Translations under genes and position numbers: made by a program
Part shown: positions 43,955 through 52,154 of the stretch, piece by piece
How the letters are laid out: every line of letters starts with the position of its first letter
Numbering within the stretch: the stretch's first letter is position 1
The notes under the pieces: generated by a model
Told to the model about the DNA's origin: nothing
The model's database searches: none
What the model saw: only the letters and a program-made list of their open reading frames with translations
NCBI GenBank assembly: GCA_017961625.1
Contig: JAGCWY010000119.1
Span: 16,915 to 80,914 of the forward strand
Length of the DNA: 64,000 nt
Origin: Ruminococcus sp.
GTDB lineage: Bacteria > Bacillota > Clostridia > Oscillospirales > Ruminococcaceae
Reading direction: 5' to 3'

Positions 43955-45121
43955 ATGAATATTCTTTTTATTACCGATCCGACGCCTTTGGGCGGTGCGA
44001 CTAATGCGCTGATAATGCTTACTAAGCAGCTAAAAGCCAAAGGTTGCAATATAACAGTGTGCGTCAGCGGTACTCCAGAGCTGAAAGCACGTCTTGAAGA
44101 CTGTGGTATAAAAGCTGTAGATACCGGACATATACCTGCAATGATAAATCGTCCGCGGAGTGCCTTAAAGGCTGTAGTGAAAAAGCTTGTCTTTTCTTCA
44201 AAGCGGAACATCTATAACCTTCCGTCAGCAGTAAAAAAGGCTGAGCGAGCAGTTGATCTTTCATCGATAGATATCATATATACCAATTCGGCACGAAGTG
44301 ATCTCGGCTGCCTTTTAGCGAAAAAATTCGGTATACCGCATATCGTTCATCTGAGAGAGTTTTTCTCTGATGGATTTGAACTTATTGTATTAAGAAAGAA
44401 TTATACTCATTTTTTGAATAATTATTCAGTTTCTTTTTTAGCTGTTTCTGATTCTGTAAAAAATAACTGGGTAAAAAACGGCATTGAAGAATGCAAGACA
44501 ATTAGAATATACGATGGCGTAGAAAAAAATAGAATTATTGCTCGGAGTGCCAAAAACAGATTTAATAATAATCTTAGATTGGTTATTATTGGTGCTATTA
44601 TGGAATTGAAAGGACAGCATATATGTATTAAGGCACTCAGAGCTTTACCAGAGAAAATACGCAAAAACGTGCATCTTGATATTATAGGCTGGGAAGATCA
44701 GAATTACCGCGATTATCTTGATAGGCTGATCTATAAATACGGACTAAAGGAACAGGTTAGATTCCTTGGAATAAAGGACGGGGTGGAAAATATTCTGTGC
44801 AATTATGATATTGGCCTTATGACATCACGCTCTGAGGGCTTTGGGCTTGTTACTGCAGAGTATATGACAGCAGGAATATGTGTTATTGCAAGTAATTCTG
44901 GTGCGAATCCCGAGCTCATTTCTGATGGCGTGAACGGTCTGCTCTTTGAACGCAATGATTTCAAAGCTCTTGCACGCTGTATCGCAAGTCTTTACTGCAA
45001 TCGTGATATGCTCGAAAAATTAGCAGCAAACGGACGAGAAAGGGCAACGAAAGAATTTGATATAGAAGTCTGTGCAAACAGGATATATAAGATTTGTACA
45101 GAAGTTTTATTGAATCACTGA
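43955..45121 (+). CDS. GT4-family glycosyltransferase
   Basis: 388 residues, GT-B fold. The N-terminal acceptor domain opens with MNILFITDPTPLGGATNALI. The donor-binding C-terminal half has VIIGAIMELKGQHICIKAL, HLDIIGWEDQ, and the EX7E-type motif SRSEGFGLVTAEYMTAG...NPELISDG. It transfers a sugar from an NDP donor during surface polysaccharide assembly. Noticeably AT-rich compared with glf, consistent with a mosaic, exchanged polysaccharide locus. Last gene of the operon. Confidence 0.92.
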   Translation: MNILFITDPTPLGGATNALIMLTKQLKAKGCNITVCVSGTPELKARLEDCGIKAVDTGHIPAMINRPRSALKAVVKKLVFSSKRNIYNLPSAVKKAERAVDLSSIDIIYTNSARSDLGCLLAKKFGIPHIVHLREFFSDGFELIVLRKNYTHFLNNYSVSFLAVSDSVKNNWVKNGIEECKTIRIYDGVEKNRIIARSAKNRFNNNLRLVIIGAIMELKGQHICIKALRALPEKIRKNVHLDIIGWEDQNYRDYLDRLIYKYGLKEQVRFLGIKDGVENILCNYDIGLMTSRSEGFGLVTAEYMTAGICVIASNSGANPELISDGVNGLLFERNDFKALARCIASLYCNRDMLEKLAANGRERATKEFDIEVCANRIYKICTEVLLNH

Positions 45122-45129
45122 TAAAGGGT

Positions 45130-45162
45130 ACAGGATGCAGGCACGGACTGCGTCCTGTTTCC
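45130..45162 (+). terminator. Terminator of the polysaccharide operon
   Basis: Stem ACAGGATGCAG / CTGCGTCCTGT with a seven-base loop, followed by TTTCC. It starts eight bases beyond the GT4 stop. Confidence 0.7.
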
Positions 45163-45300
45163 ATTTCATATTTTTATTATATACGCAAAACAGATATTAT
45201 TTTATAGAATTTCAGCTGCCATTCCTTTCTGCTAAAATAATTAATTCAGCAATAAATATAACCTTTCTTTGTGAATGATGTGTAAAAATTTAAAATAGTG

Positions 45301-45329
45301 TTGACATTGGTTTGTGAGCATGGTACAAT
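45301..45329 (+). promoter_or_regulatory. mcrBC promoter
   Basis: TTGACA (45301-45306), 17-base spacer, TACAAT (45324-45329), 35 bases before the mcrB start. Confidence 0.7.
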
Positions 45330-45363
45330 TATCGTAGGATATTATTGAAAGGTTGTCATAAAT

Positions 45364-47121
45364 ATGGATAAAAAGATAATTATTGACGAACTTAAACATA
45401 AAAATGAGATCCTCCCCGATGAGTTTGACGGTACATATTCCTCAGTGCGCGAAGCGATAGAATGCTATGCAAGGCTGAAAAAAACTATGCTCATCAATTA
45501 CAGAGACCTTGACTTGCTGTACTACCTGTCCCTCGGAATATGGAAAAATGATAAAAGCGACCGGAAGATGCTGATACAGAACAGCCATCTGCTGCATAAT
45601 GACAAGCTGACACTCGACGCCAGCCTCGACAAGATATGGAGCCGGGGAGCGAAAATGCTTTTCGGTCATATCGTCGAAAAGTGGGAAATGGAATTCCTTA
45701 CGGCCCAGGTAACTTTCAAGGATACGCTTATTGCTGAAATGCCAGAAGCAATACAGTTCTTCTTCAAGATGTGCATTAACCTTTTAGGGCTTGAAAGTGA
45801 CAGTAAGCTCCTAGAAACAGCGCAGAAAATGATCCATTCGCAGATAAAGGATGCAGGAATGCCTGTATTTGCTCTTTCAAGGATACTTCACTGCCTGAAG
45901 CCGTTTACTTTCCCGATTCTCGGTGAAAACGTTACCGATTCACTGGTTTTCAGGGAGCTCGGCCTAGAGCTCAAGGATCCTGAGGATATAACGCAGTATA
46001 TCAATAACTGCCGCAGGATACTGGATTTTCGCAATGCCAATTTCAAATTCAAGAATCTCAGGAACTTTGACATCATGTCATGGGAACTGCTCAATGCTCA
46101 GAATCAGTCCGCTCCGTCGGAGGAGACTGTATCAGAGCTTCAGCCCCGAGATTCAAAAAAATCCCTGAATCTGATACTTTACGGACCTCCCGGAACTGGT
46201 AAGACATATAACGTTGTGAAGTATGCCGTTGAGCTTATTGAAGGTGAGAAGATCACCTCCGGCATACCTTACTCTTCAATAAAGGCAAGATACGACAAGT
46301 ATGCCTCTACAGGTCAGATCAAGTTCACGACTTTTCACCAGTCGCTGAGCTACGAGGAATTTGTTGAGGGTATACGACCTGTTGTTGTTGATAAATACGG
46401 CAAAGATACTAATGTCGCACACGCTGAAACCACAGTTGTCTACCGTCCTTACAATGGCGTTTTTAAGGCGCTCTGTGAGAAGGCTGCAAAGAGCCCAAAC
46501 CTCAACTTTGTAGCTATCATAGACGAGATCAATCGCGGAAATATCTCGAGGATATTTGGAGAACTCATCACGCTCATAGAGGAGTCAAAGCGTGGAACGT
46601 CAGTTATTTTGCCATATTCGCAGACTGACTTTTTTGTGCCCTCTAACCTGTATATCCTAGGAACGATGAATACTGCAGACCGCTCTATAGCTATGCTCGA
46701 TACAGCGCTGAGAAGAAGATTCGATTTCATAGAAATGATGCCTCAGCCGTCCCTTCTCGGGAAATGCGATGGGGTCGATTTGTGCGAGCTTCTCACTGCG
46801 CTGAATGAACGTGTAGAATATTACTACGACCGCGAGCATGCTATAGGTCATGCATACTTCATGAACAGCAACGGTTGCATCAAAAGTCTTGAGGAGCTGA
46901 GAGAGGTCTTCTCTTCAAAGATAATACCTCTTTTGCAGGAGTATTTCTTCGACGACTACGAAAGGATAAGGCTGATACTTAACGACGACAATACATTCAT
47001 AGAGTGCATTACTCCTAAGTATATCAGACATTTCGATTCAGGGCAGAAGCTGTATCGTCTCGGAACGCCAAGTAACTGGAGTAGGGAGCACTTCATAAAC
47101 ATATATCACGATATTTCCTGA
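45364..47121 (+). CDS. mcrB: McrB-like AAA+ GTPase subunit of a modification-dependent restriction system
   Basis: 585 residues. The N-terminal ~250 residues are a specificity region of a type I do not recognise. The AAA+ motor has Walker A GPPGTGKT (274-281), Walker B VAIIDEINRGNISRIFGE (DEIN at 387-390), the McrB-type sensor MNTADRS (435-441) and arginine-finger RRRF (450-453). In E. coli McrB binds modified DNA, uses GTP and activates the McrC nuclease. Followed after 15 bases by the mcrC-like gene. Confidence 0.92.
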   Translation: MDKKIIIDELKHKNEILPDEFDGTYSSVREAIECYARLKKTMLINYRDLDLLYYLSLGIWKNDKSDRKMLIQNSHLLHNDKLTLDASLDKIWSRGAKMLFGHIVEKWEMEFLTAQVTFKDTLIAEMPEAIQFFFKMCINLLGLESDSKLLETAQKMIHSQIKDAGMPVFALSRILHCLKPFTFPILGENVTDSLVFRELGLELKDPEDITQYINNCRRILDFRNANFKFKNLRNFDIMSWELLNAQNQSAPSEETVSELQPRDSKKSLNLILYGPPGTGKTYNVVKYAVELIEGEKITSGIPYSSIKARYDKYASTGQIKFTTFHQSLSYEEFVEGIRPVVVDKYGKDTNVAHAETTVVYRPYNGVFKALCEKAAKSPNLNFVAIIDEINRGNISRIFGELITLIEESKRGTSVILPYSQTDFFVPSNLYILGTMNTADRSIAMLDTALRRRFDFIEMMPQPSLLGKCDGVDLCELLTALNERVEYYYDREHAIGHAYFMNSNGCIKSLEELREVFSSKIIPLLQEYFFDDYERIRLILNDDNTFIECITPKYIRHFDSGQKLYRLGTPSNWSREHFINIYHDIS

Positions 47122-47136
47122 TGAACGGAGAATATA

Positions 47137-47946
47137 ATGGATACCAGACATATTTGCGTATCGGTCAATGAAAGGATCGCAGAGTTTTCCCCACGTAATA
47201 TGGAGCTTTCAAAAATGCTCGGAGAGTTTACGGAGGTCTGCGCATCTGAGGGCAGGGAAGTTGTAACTGTCAGCAGGTACAACGGTCTGAAATACTTCAC
47301 GGCTGGTACTTACTGCGGATTCGCATGTCTGTCCGATGGCACTCTAATTGAGATACTGCCGTGTACAGAGGGCGGCACTGCAGAAGGAAGGAAGGAACTG
47401 TGCGAGGAGTTTTGCAAGCGGTGCGGATTTGAGTTCAGTATGTCAGGCTTCGATCCTGACAAGAATTTCATGGAGTACTTTATATCCGTTTTTGCCGGCG
47501 AGACTATGAAAATTATAAAAAGCGGTGTACTCTCGGCTTATGCAAGCCGTGAGGAGAATTTGACCTCAGTACACGGAACTATTCTTTTTGCAGAGAATAT
47601 CCGCAGAAATCTTGTCCATAGGGAACGTGTATATGTGCGCCACGATGTTTTTACTCCCGACCGTGCGGAGAACCGTATCATAAAGGCTGCTGCTGCGATG
47701 CTCATCAAGCTCACAGCTAGTTCCCACAGCTCGCATCTTCTTATGGAGGCGCTGTCGTTCCTCGATGAGGTTGCAGTGCCTTATGATATCACCGCAGAAT
47801 TCGGCAAGTGCATAAACACACGGAATACGAAGAAATACAGCACTACCCTAAATATATGCAGAATGCTTTTTGACAAGAACGAGGGTACTGCTTTTTCGGG
47901 AAAGTATATCTCCTGTGCTCAGTTTTACAAAATGGAATCAGAATGA
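47137..47946 (+). CDS. mcrC: McrC-like protein lacking the C-terminal nuclease part
   Basis: 269 residues; full McrC proteins are usually about 350-430. The N-terminal regions match McrC: SRYNGLKYFTAGTYCGFACLSDGTLIEILP, the YFISVFAGE block, SREENLTSVHGTILFAENIRRNL and VRHDVFTPDRAENRIIKAAAAML. The protein ends ...GKYISCAQFYKMESE, exactly where the conserved FPMEKLFE segment and the PD-(D/E)XK nuclease should follow. A terminator stands 25 bases downstream, so no missing piece lies in another frame nearby. Possibly inactive, or McrB works with another nuclease. Confidence 0.75.
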   Translation: MDTRHICVSVNERIAEFSPRNMELSKMLGEFTEVCASEGREVVTVSRYNGLKYFTAGTYCGFACLSDGTLIEILPCTEGGTAEGRKELCEEFCKRCGFEFSMSGFDPDKNFMEYFISVFAGETMKIIKSGVLSAYASREENLTSVHGTILFAENIRRNLVHRERVYVRHDVFTPDRAENRIIKAAAAMLIKLTASSHSSHLLMEALSFLDEVAVPYDITAEFGKCINTRNTKKYSTTLNICRMLFDKNEGTAFSGKYISCAQFYKMESE

Positions 47947-47970
47947 GGTAATGACTGGCAGTTTAACAGT

Positions 47971-48000
47971 AAGACCGTAGCTGACACTGCGGTCTTTTTT
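47971..48000 (+). terminator. Terminator after mcrBC
   Basis: AAGACCGTAG / CTGCGGTCTT stem with one mismatch, six-base loop and six T residues. Confidence 0.85.
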
Positions 48001-48066
48001 GCGCATGAAAAAAGTATTGTTCGTATCCCTCACTTGAACGGTCAGCATACTTCTACGGAGCGTGGA

Positions 48067-48095
48067 TTGACGAATGACGGCGCTTGAGTTATAAT
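48067..48095 (+). promoter_or_regulatory. Promoter of the XRE regulator gene
   Basis: TTGACG (48067-48072), 17 bases, TATAAT (48090-48095), 46 bases before the start codon. Confidence 0.65.
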
Positions 48096-48140
48096 AAAAT
48101 CAGCAGGGAACTGTACAGGAATATTTACCGAGGTGAAATT

Positions 48141-48740
48141 ATGGATCAGGTCAAAACAGGGGAGCTAATAAAGCGTTTTAGAACAGAACTGGGGCTCACT
48201 CAGAAGGAGCTTGCCGGACGTATATGTGTAAGCGATAAGGCAGTTTCAAAATGGGAGACAGGGAACGGATGTCCGGACGTGTCTCTGTTGTCAGCGCTGG
48301 CAGAGGTTTTCGGCACAGATATACAGGTTTTGCTCACAGGCGAGATTGAAAAAAATGAAAGAGAGAAGGGAAATATGAAAAAACTGAAATTTTATGTATG
48401 CAGGGAGTGCGGAAATATGATCACAGCGACATCCGAAACAACAGTGAGCTGCTGCGGAAGCAAGCTACAGGCCCTTGAGCCGAGGAAGGCTGAGGAGAGC
48501 GAGAAGCTCAACATCGAGGATATTGGCGGCGAGCTGTATGTTTCCACCGTTCATTCCATGACAAAAGACCATTATATATCATTTGTGGCGTATCAGAGCG
48601 ACAGCAGATTTATGATGTTCAAGCAGTATCCCGAATGGAATGTGCAGTTTACCATGCCGATATACCGCACTGGTAGATTTGTGTGGTACTGTACACAGTG
48701 CGGATTTCTGTATCAGGATATCTGTGAAGGGCAGAAATGA
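48141..48740 (+). CDS. XRE-family regulator with cysteine-rich C-terminal domain
   Basis: 199 residues. Residues ~7-62 form a Cro/C1 helix-turn-helix (LIKRFRTELGLTQKELAGRICVSDKAVSKWETG). After a linker, YVCRECGNMITATSE...SCCGSKL gives a zinc/iron-ribbon similar to the N-terminal part of desulfoferrodoxin-like proteins, and the C-terminus has a second pair, WYCTQCGFLY. This resembles HTH regulators fused to a desulfoferrodoxin-like or metal-binding domain. The ATG at 48141 follows CGAGGTG. It may control itself or the adjacent defence genes; not shown by the sequence. Confidence 0.75.
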   Translation: MDQVKTGELIKRFRTELGLTQKELAGRICVSDKAVSKWETGNGCPDVSLLSALAEVFGTDIQVLLTGEIEKNEREKGNMKKLKFYVCRECGNMITATSETTVSCCGSKLQALEPRKAEESEKLNIEDIGGELYVSTVHSMTKDHYISFVAYQSDSRFMMFKQYPEWNVQFTMPIYRTGRFVWYCTQCGFLYQDICEGQK

Positions 48741-49178
48741 TTTTCTGCGATGTTCAGACCTTTGAGCAGTGCTCTGTATATTTTGGGTGTATACAATTTT
48801 CGATGAAATATTGGTATCGCTGTTATATAATGATGGTATAAATCCAAGGGAGGGCAGGTTTGGGGATATAGTCTCTTCGAGGAGGCAGAGCTAGACTAAA
48901 TATTTCATAAACCTATTGTCTGCCTGCTTGACGATTGTCATAATAATCGCTCCTTCTTATACTTGTACTACTTTAAGGCATAAATAAATTTATTGTTTTG
49001 CAGATTATTATAAATAGTTAGAACTACAGCGTAATGCGAAATACTTCTATTTTGATAATAGAACTTGAAGTCTTTGTTGAACTTGATGTAGTTTTATTAA
49101 ACAAATTTTGCTCAACAAAATTAATTACAGTTGAATATTCAAAAAACGGGACAGGTGTATTCGTCTGTCCCGTTTATT
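48741..49178. other. Intergenic region with a possible structured RNA
   Basis: 438 bases without a convincing protein gene; a 62-codon open frame at 49034 lacks a ribosome site and has random composition. AGGTTT (48856-48861) pairs with AAACCT (48909-48914) around an inner stem TAGTCT (48869-48874) / AGACTA (48893-48898); GCAGG and CCTGC can also pair. A weak CGATT / AATCG hairpin follows near 48931-48949. Possible small RNA or decayed element. Confidence 0.35.
49144..49175 (-). terminator. Terminator of the primase/helicase cassette
   Basis: Minus-strand stem AAACGGGACAG / CTGTCCCGTTT with a ten-base loop and T residues, four bases after the stop codon at 49179. Confidence 0.85.
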
Positions 49179-52154
49179 TCATATTGGCAATTTGTATTCA
49201 TACAATTCACTATCATTTTTAAATGTCATTTCCAATAATTCTGCTGCGATAGCTTTACTTGATACACGCATGATGTTGTCTTCAATATCGTCTTTTGACA
49301 GTAGATTCATGCTTCCATACCATACAATTTCTCCATCAATAACAGCATAATGCTGACATGATTCAGGCATTAATTCAATGCTGAAACCGGCATTGCGGAG
49401 TAGTTCCATCAGTTCTATCCTATGCTCGTCTTTTCCGTATTTATATACGTTTGGATGCCATGTTACTATTGTAACCTTTATTCCTGCTTTCTGACGTTCT
49501 TTAAGAAGACTTATCATTCTGTGAACCTTGTATTTCCCAAGTGTAGGACTTGAAATAACAATATCCTTTGTTGCATTCTTCAAATCTTTCTCATAAACAG
49601 GCAGATAGCTTTCGGAATCAAAAATGGAATTAGCTTCTAGTTTTTCTGATGTTTCATCCGTGTAAAGCTGATATCCTATTCTCTTGTACACCTTTAATCT
49701 TTTGGCGTACATTTTATCAAAGACGGGAATATGGATATCGACATAGTCATAGATCATTACATTTTCTTTTCCGTCATAATCTCTGTTAAGTCGTCCGGCA
49801 TACTGCTCTACAATACCTTTCCACGCTACAGGCGTAGCTAGAATCAATGTATCAAGTCTCGGATAATCAAAGCCTTCGCCGATAAGCTGACCGGTTGCAA
49901 TAAGAATCAGACTTTCACTTTCAGGTACTTGTTCCATAGCCGATATTATTGCTTTTTGTTCTTTTTTCGACTTTGTTCCTGTTAGGAGAAATGAATTTTG
50001 GGCGTACGACTTTACTTGTTCATATAGCTTTTCAGCATGATTTTTGTATTTTGTAAGAACAACAGGAGTTCTGCCATTCTCAATACAACTTTTAATATCG
50101 GCGATTATCTGATCATTTCTGATATCATTATCACGGATAAGTTCATAAGCATCATTAACATGAAGCTTTTCTCTGCAGTGTGGGCTAACTGTTCTTGTGA
50201 ATCTCGGTACAACAAAATGTGAGATTCCTTGTTCTGCCACCTTATCCTTTGCTGTATATTTATATCGTATATCTCCGAGAAGCATAAAAATAGTTTTTTC
50301 CAAACCATCTCCACGGAACGGAGTTGCGGTGACGCCATATATGTATTTTGCATTTACTTCAAGAAGCACAGAACTTAGTGTTGATGAAGCACTATGATGA
50401 CATTCATCTACAAGTACCAAACCGTATTCTTTTAATCTTGGATGGTATTCTCCTTTTTTGCAAAGAGAGCCTGCCATAGCAATATCTATAATACCTGTGG
50501 AAGTGTCTTTTGCTCCGTGTATTATTCCTATTACACTTTTCCTTTTTTTAGTTCTTCCTGTTTTAGTCTGATATTCAGGCATATTTTCATTTATTGTTAG
50601 AAAAGTATTTAGAGCTTTTTCCCATTGTCCTACAAGAGCAGATGATTCAAGAATGATAAGTGCAGATGTCTTTATTAGTGATATAATACCGCTGCAAGTT
50701 ACTGTTTTACCGAAAGCAGTAGCCGCACTTAGTATTCCATTATCATATTTCGTCAAGGCTTCAATTGCATCTTTCTGATTATCACGTAATTCACCGTTAA
50801 ATTCTATATTCAAAGGTCGCCCACAGCTTCTTTTATCATCAAGATCTATGTTTATACCTGCATTATCACAACGTTCCTGAAGAGATTCCATTAATCCTCT
50901 TGGGATACAGATATATCCATTCTCGTCATAACCAAGATAGATAAATCTCGATTGAGCATAGTTTGATAATCCTATAGCTTTGTTTCGGAAAAACTGAGGA
51001 TTAGGGAAAACTGCTAATCTCCGGATTTGATTTTGTATTCTTGGTTTCAGATTTTTCGTGTTTACATAAATCTGATTTGAAAGGACTAAATGTATTTTCC
51101 CTGTAACATCTTCTTTGTGGAAAGTGGAAGTTCGCTCCCAAGGCTTAGTATCGTCATTGTGAAGTGGGTTATTATTATTATTATTATTATTTCGTTCCGA
51201 GTAGCAGTCTGCAATAAAACTTTCAACTTGTTGCTTTGATAGTTTTTGTGTAGATAATAGCGCTTTCCACTGATTCGGAAATGCATTCCAGTTTTCATCA
51301 ATAAATGCACTGTTGCCGTTTCTTAGAGCCTGACCTTGTAATGGAAGAGCGATTAGATTTCCGACCTCGCCGTTTTCTACGATATCCTGAGCCGGAAGCA
51401 TTCTGTCGTAATATCTGAACGATTTCAGATTAACTGATTCAGCGCCTTTATCCAATAAAGCAGTTCCAAATCTTCTTGTAAGTGATGCTTCAATTGGCGA
51501 ATCAAAGAATATCCAGACATGAGCACCTCGTCCTGATCTTGAACGTTCAGTTAATGTTGGTATCTGAGATTGAGTACATATTTTTCTGAGTGCATCAACT
51601 TCTTCTATCCATGATTCATCTAAATTGGCGTTATCATTTTCTTCTGCACCTTTATCATGATTGTCAAAATCAAATACAAGGAATCTGCAAGTACCGTCCG
51701 GAAAAAGAGGGTATATTCCTATCACGTCTGAGGCGTCGTCTCTTTTGCCCATAAGATGGGATTCAATATGAGATGCCTGCAATTTTGTCCATGCACGGTT
51801 AGGGCAATCCTTGCATTTTACCTTTGTTCCTGACGTTTTCGGACAAATCCCATACCTCCAGAAATTATCACACTGCGGGAAATATCCTGCTTTTCCTGTT
51901 GTTTTATTCTGATATCTTTTACTGAAAATATCCATTCGTCCCCAGAAATAAGAAAAGAATGCTCGTACATGATTATGTGTGAGCTGTACAGGAACTATCA
52001 TGCGACCTTGATTCTCATCAAATAATACCTGCGATGATTGTCTTTCCACATCAACTGATGCATATGAGATCCCCGCATTATCTAATAACGCTTTAAGATA
52101 TGCATTTTCTTTTTCAAGGTCAGCTATCTTGTCTTGAAGTTCAGTTATATTCAT
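49179..52154 (-). CDS. TOTE-type conflict protein: primase-like AEP domain, SF2 helicase, PLD domain
   Basis: 991 residues. Residues 1-28 form a short coiled coil. A Cys4 zinc site (Cys95, 104, 114, 117) and an archaeo-eukaryotic-primase core follow, with the metal motif LVFDFDNHD (Asp162, Asp164) and SGRGAHVWIFF. Residues 322-329 are eight Asn. The SF2 helicase spans ~455-805 (ATAFGKT 478-484, DECHH 583-587, GVTATPFRG, QYAGRLNRDYDG). The C-terminus (~860-960) has a PLD-like fold with D940 and GSMN (947-950), but the usual HxK is CxH (933-935). The architecture matches Pfam's TOTE conflict-system primase family. Overlaps the next gene by four bases. Confidence 0.88.
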   Translation of the reverse strand: MNITELQDKIADLEKENAYLKALLDNAGISYASVDVERQSSQVLFDENQGRMIVPVQLTHNHVRAFFSYFWGRMDIFSKRYQNKTTGKAGYFPQCDNFWRYGICPKTSGTKVKCKDCPNRAWTKLQASHIESHLMGKRDDASDVIGIYPLFPDGTCRFLVFDFDNHDKGAEENDNANLDESWIEEVDALRKICTQSQIPTLTERSRSGRGAHVWIFFDSPIEASLTRRFGTALLDKGAESVNLKSFRYYDRMLPAQDIVENGEVGNLIALPLQGQALRNGNSAFIDENWNAFPNQWKALLSTQKLSKQQVESFIADCYSERNNNNNNNNPLHNDDTKPWERTSTFHKEDVTGKIHLVLSNQIYVNTKNLKPRIQNQIRRLAVFPNPQFFRNKAIGLSNYAQSRFIYLGYDENGYICIPRGLMESLQERCDNAGINIDLDDKRSCGRPLNIEFNGELRDNQKDAIEALTKYDNGILSAATAFGKTVTCSGIISLIKTSALIILESSALVGQWEKALNTFLTINENMPEYQTKTGRTKKRKSVIGIIHGAKDTSTGIIDIAMAGSLCKKGEYHPRLKEYGLVLVDECHHSASSTLSSVLLEVNAKYIYGVTATPFRGDGLEKTIFMLLGDIRYKYTAKDKVAEQGISHFVVPRFTRTVSPHCREKLHVNDAYELIRDNDIRNDQIIADIKSCIENGRTPVVLTKYKNHAEKLYEQVKSYAQNSFLLTGTKSKKEQKAIISAMEQVPESESLILIATGQLIGEGFDYPRLDTLILATPVAWKGIVEQYAGRLNRDYDGKENVMIYDYVDIHIPVFDKMYAKRLKVYKRIGYQLYTDETSEKLEANSIFDSESYLPVYEKDLKNATKDIVISSPTLGKYKVHRMISLLKERQKAGIKVTIVTWHPNVYKYGKDEHRIELMELLRNAGFSIELMPESCQHYAVIDGEIVWYGSMNLLSKDDIEDNIMRVSSKAIAAELLEMTFKNDSELYEYKLPI
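51169..51192. repeat. TTA triplet repeat encoding poly-Asn
   Basis: About eight tandem TTA triplets on the plus strand (AAT/AAC codons on the coding strand) encode eight consecutive Asn in the linker between the primase-like and helicase parts. Length change would add or remove Asn without shifting the frame. Confidence 0.85.

Noticed and set aside
48034..49222. XRE gene as the antitoxin of a toxin-antitoxin pair
   Set aside because: No adjacent toxin-sized gene with ribosome site; the following 438 bases appear non-coding.
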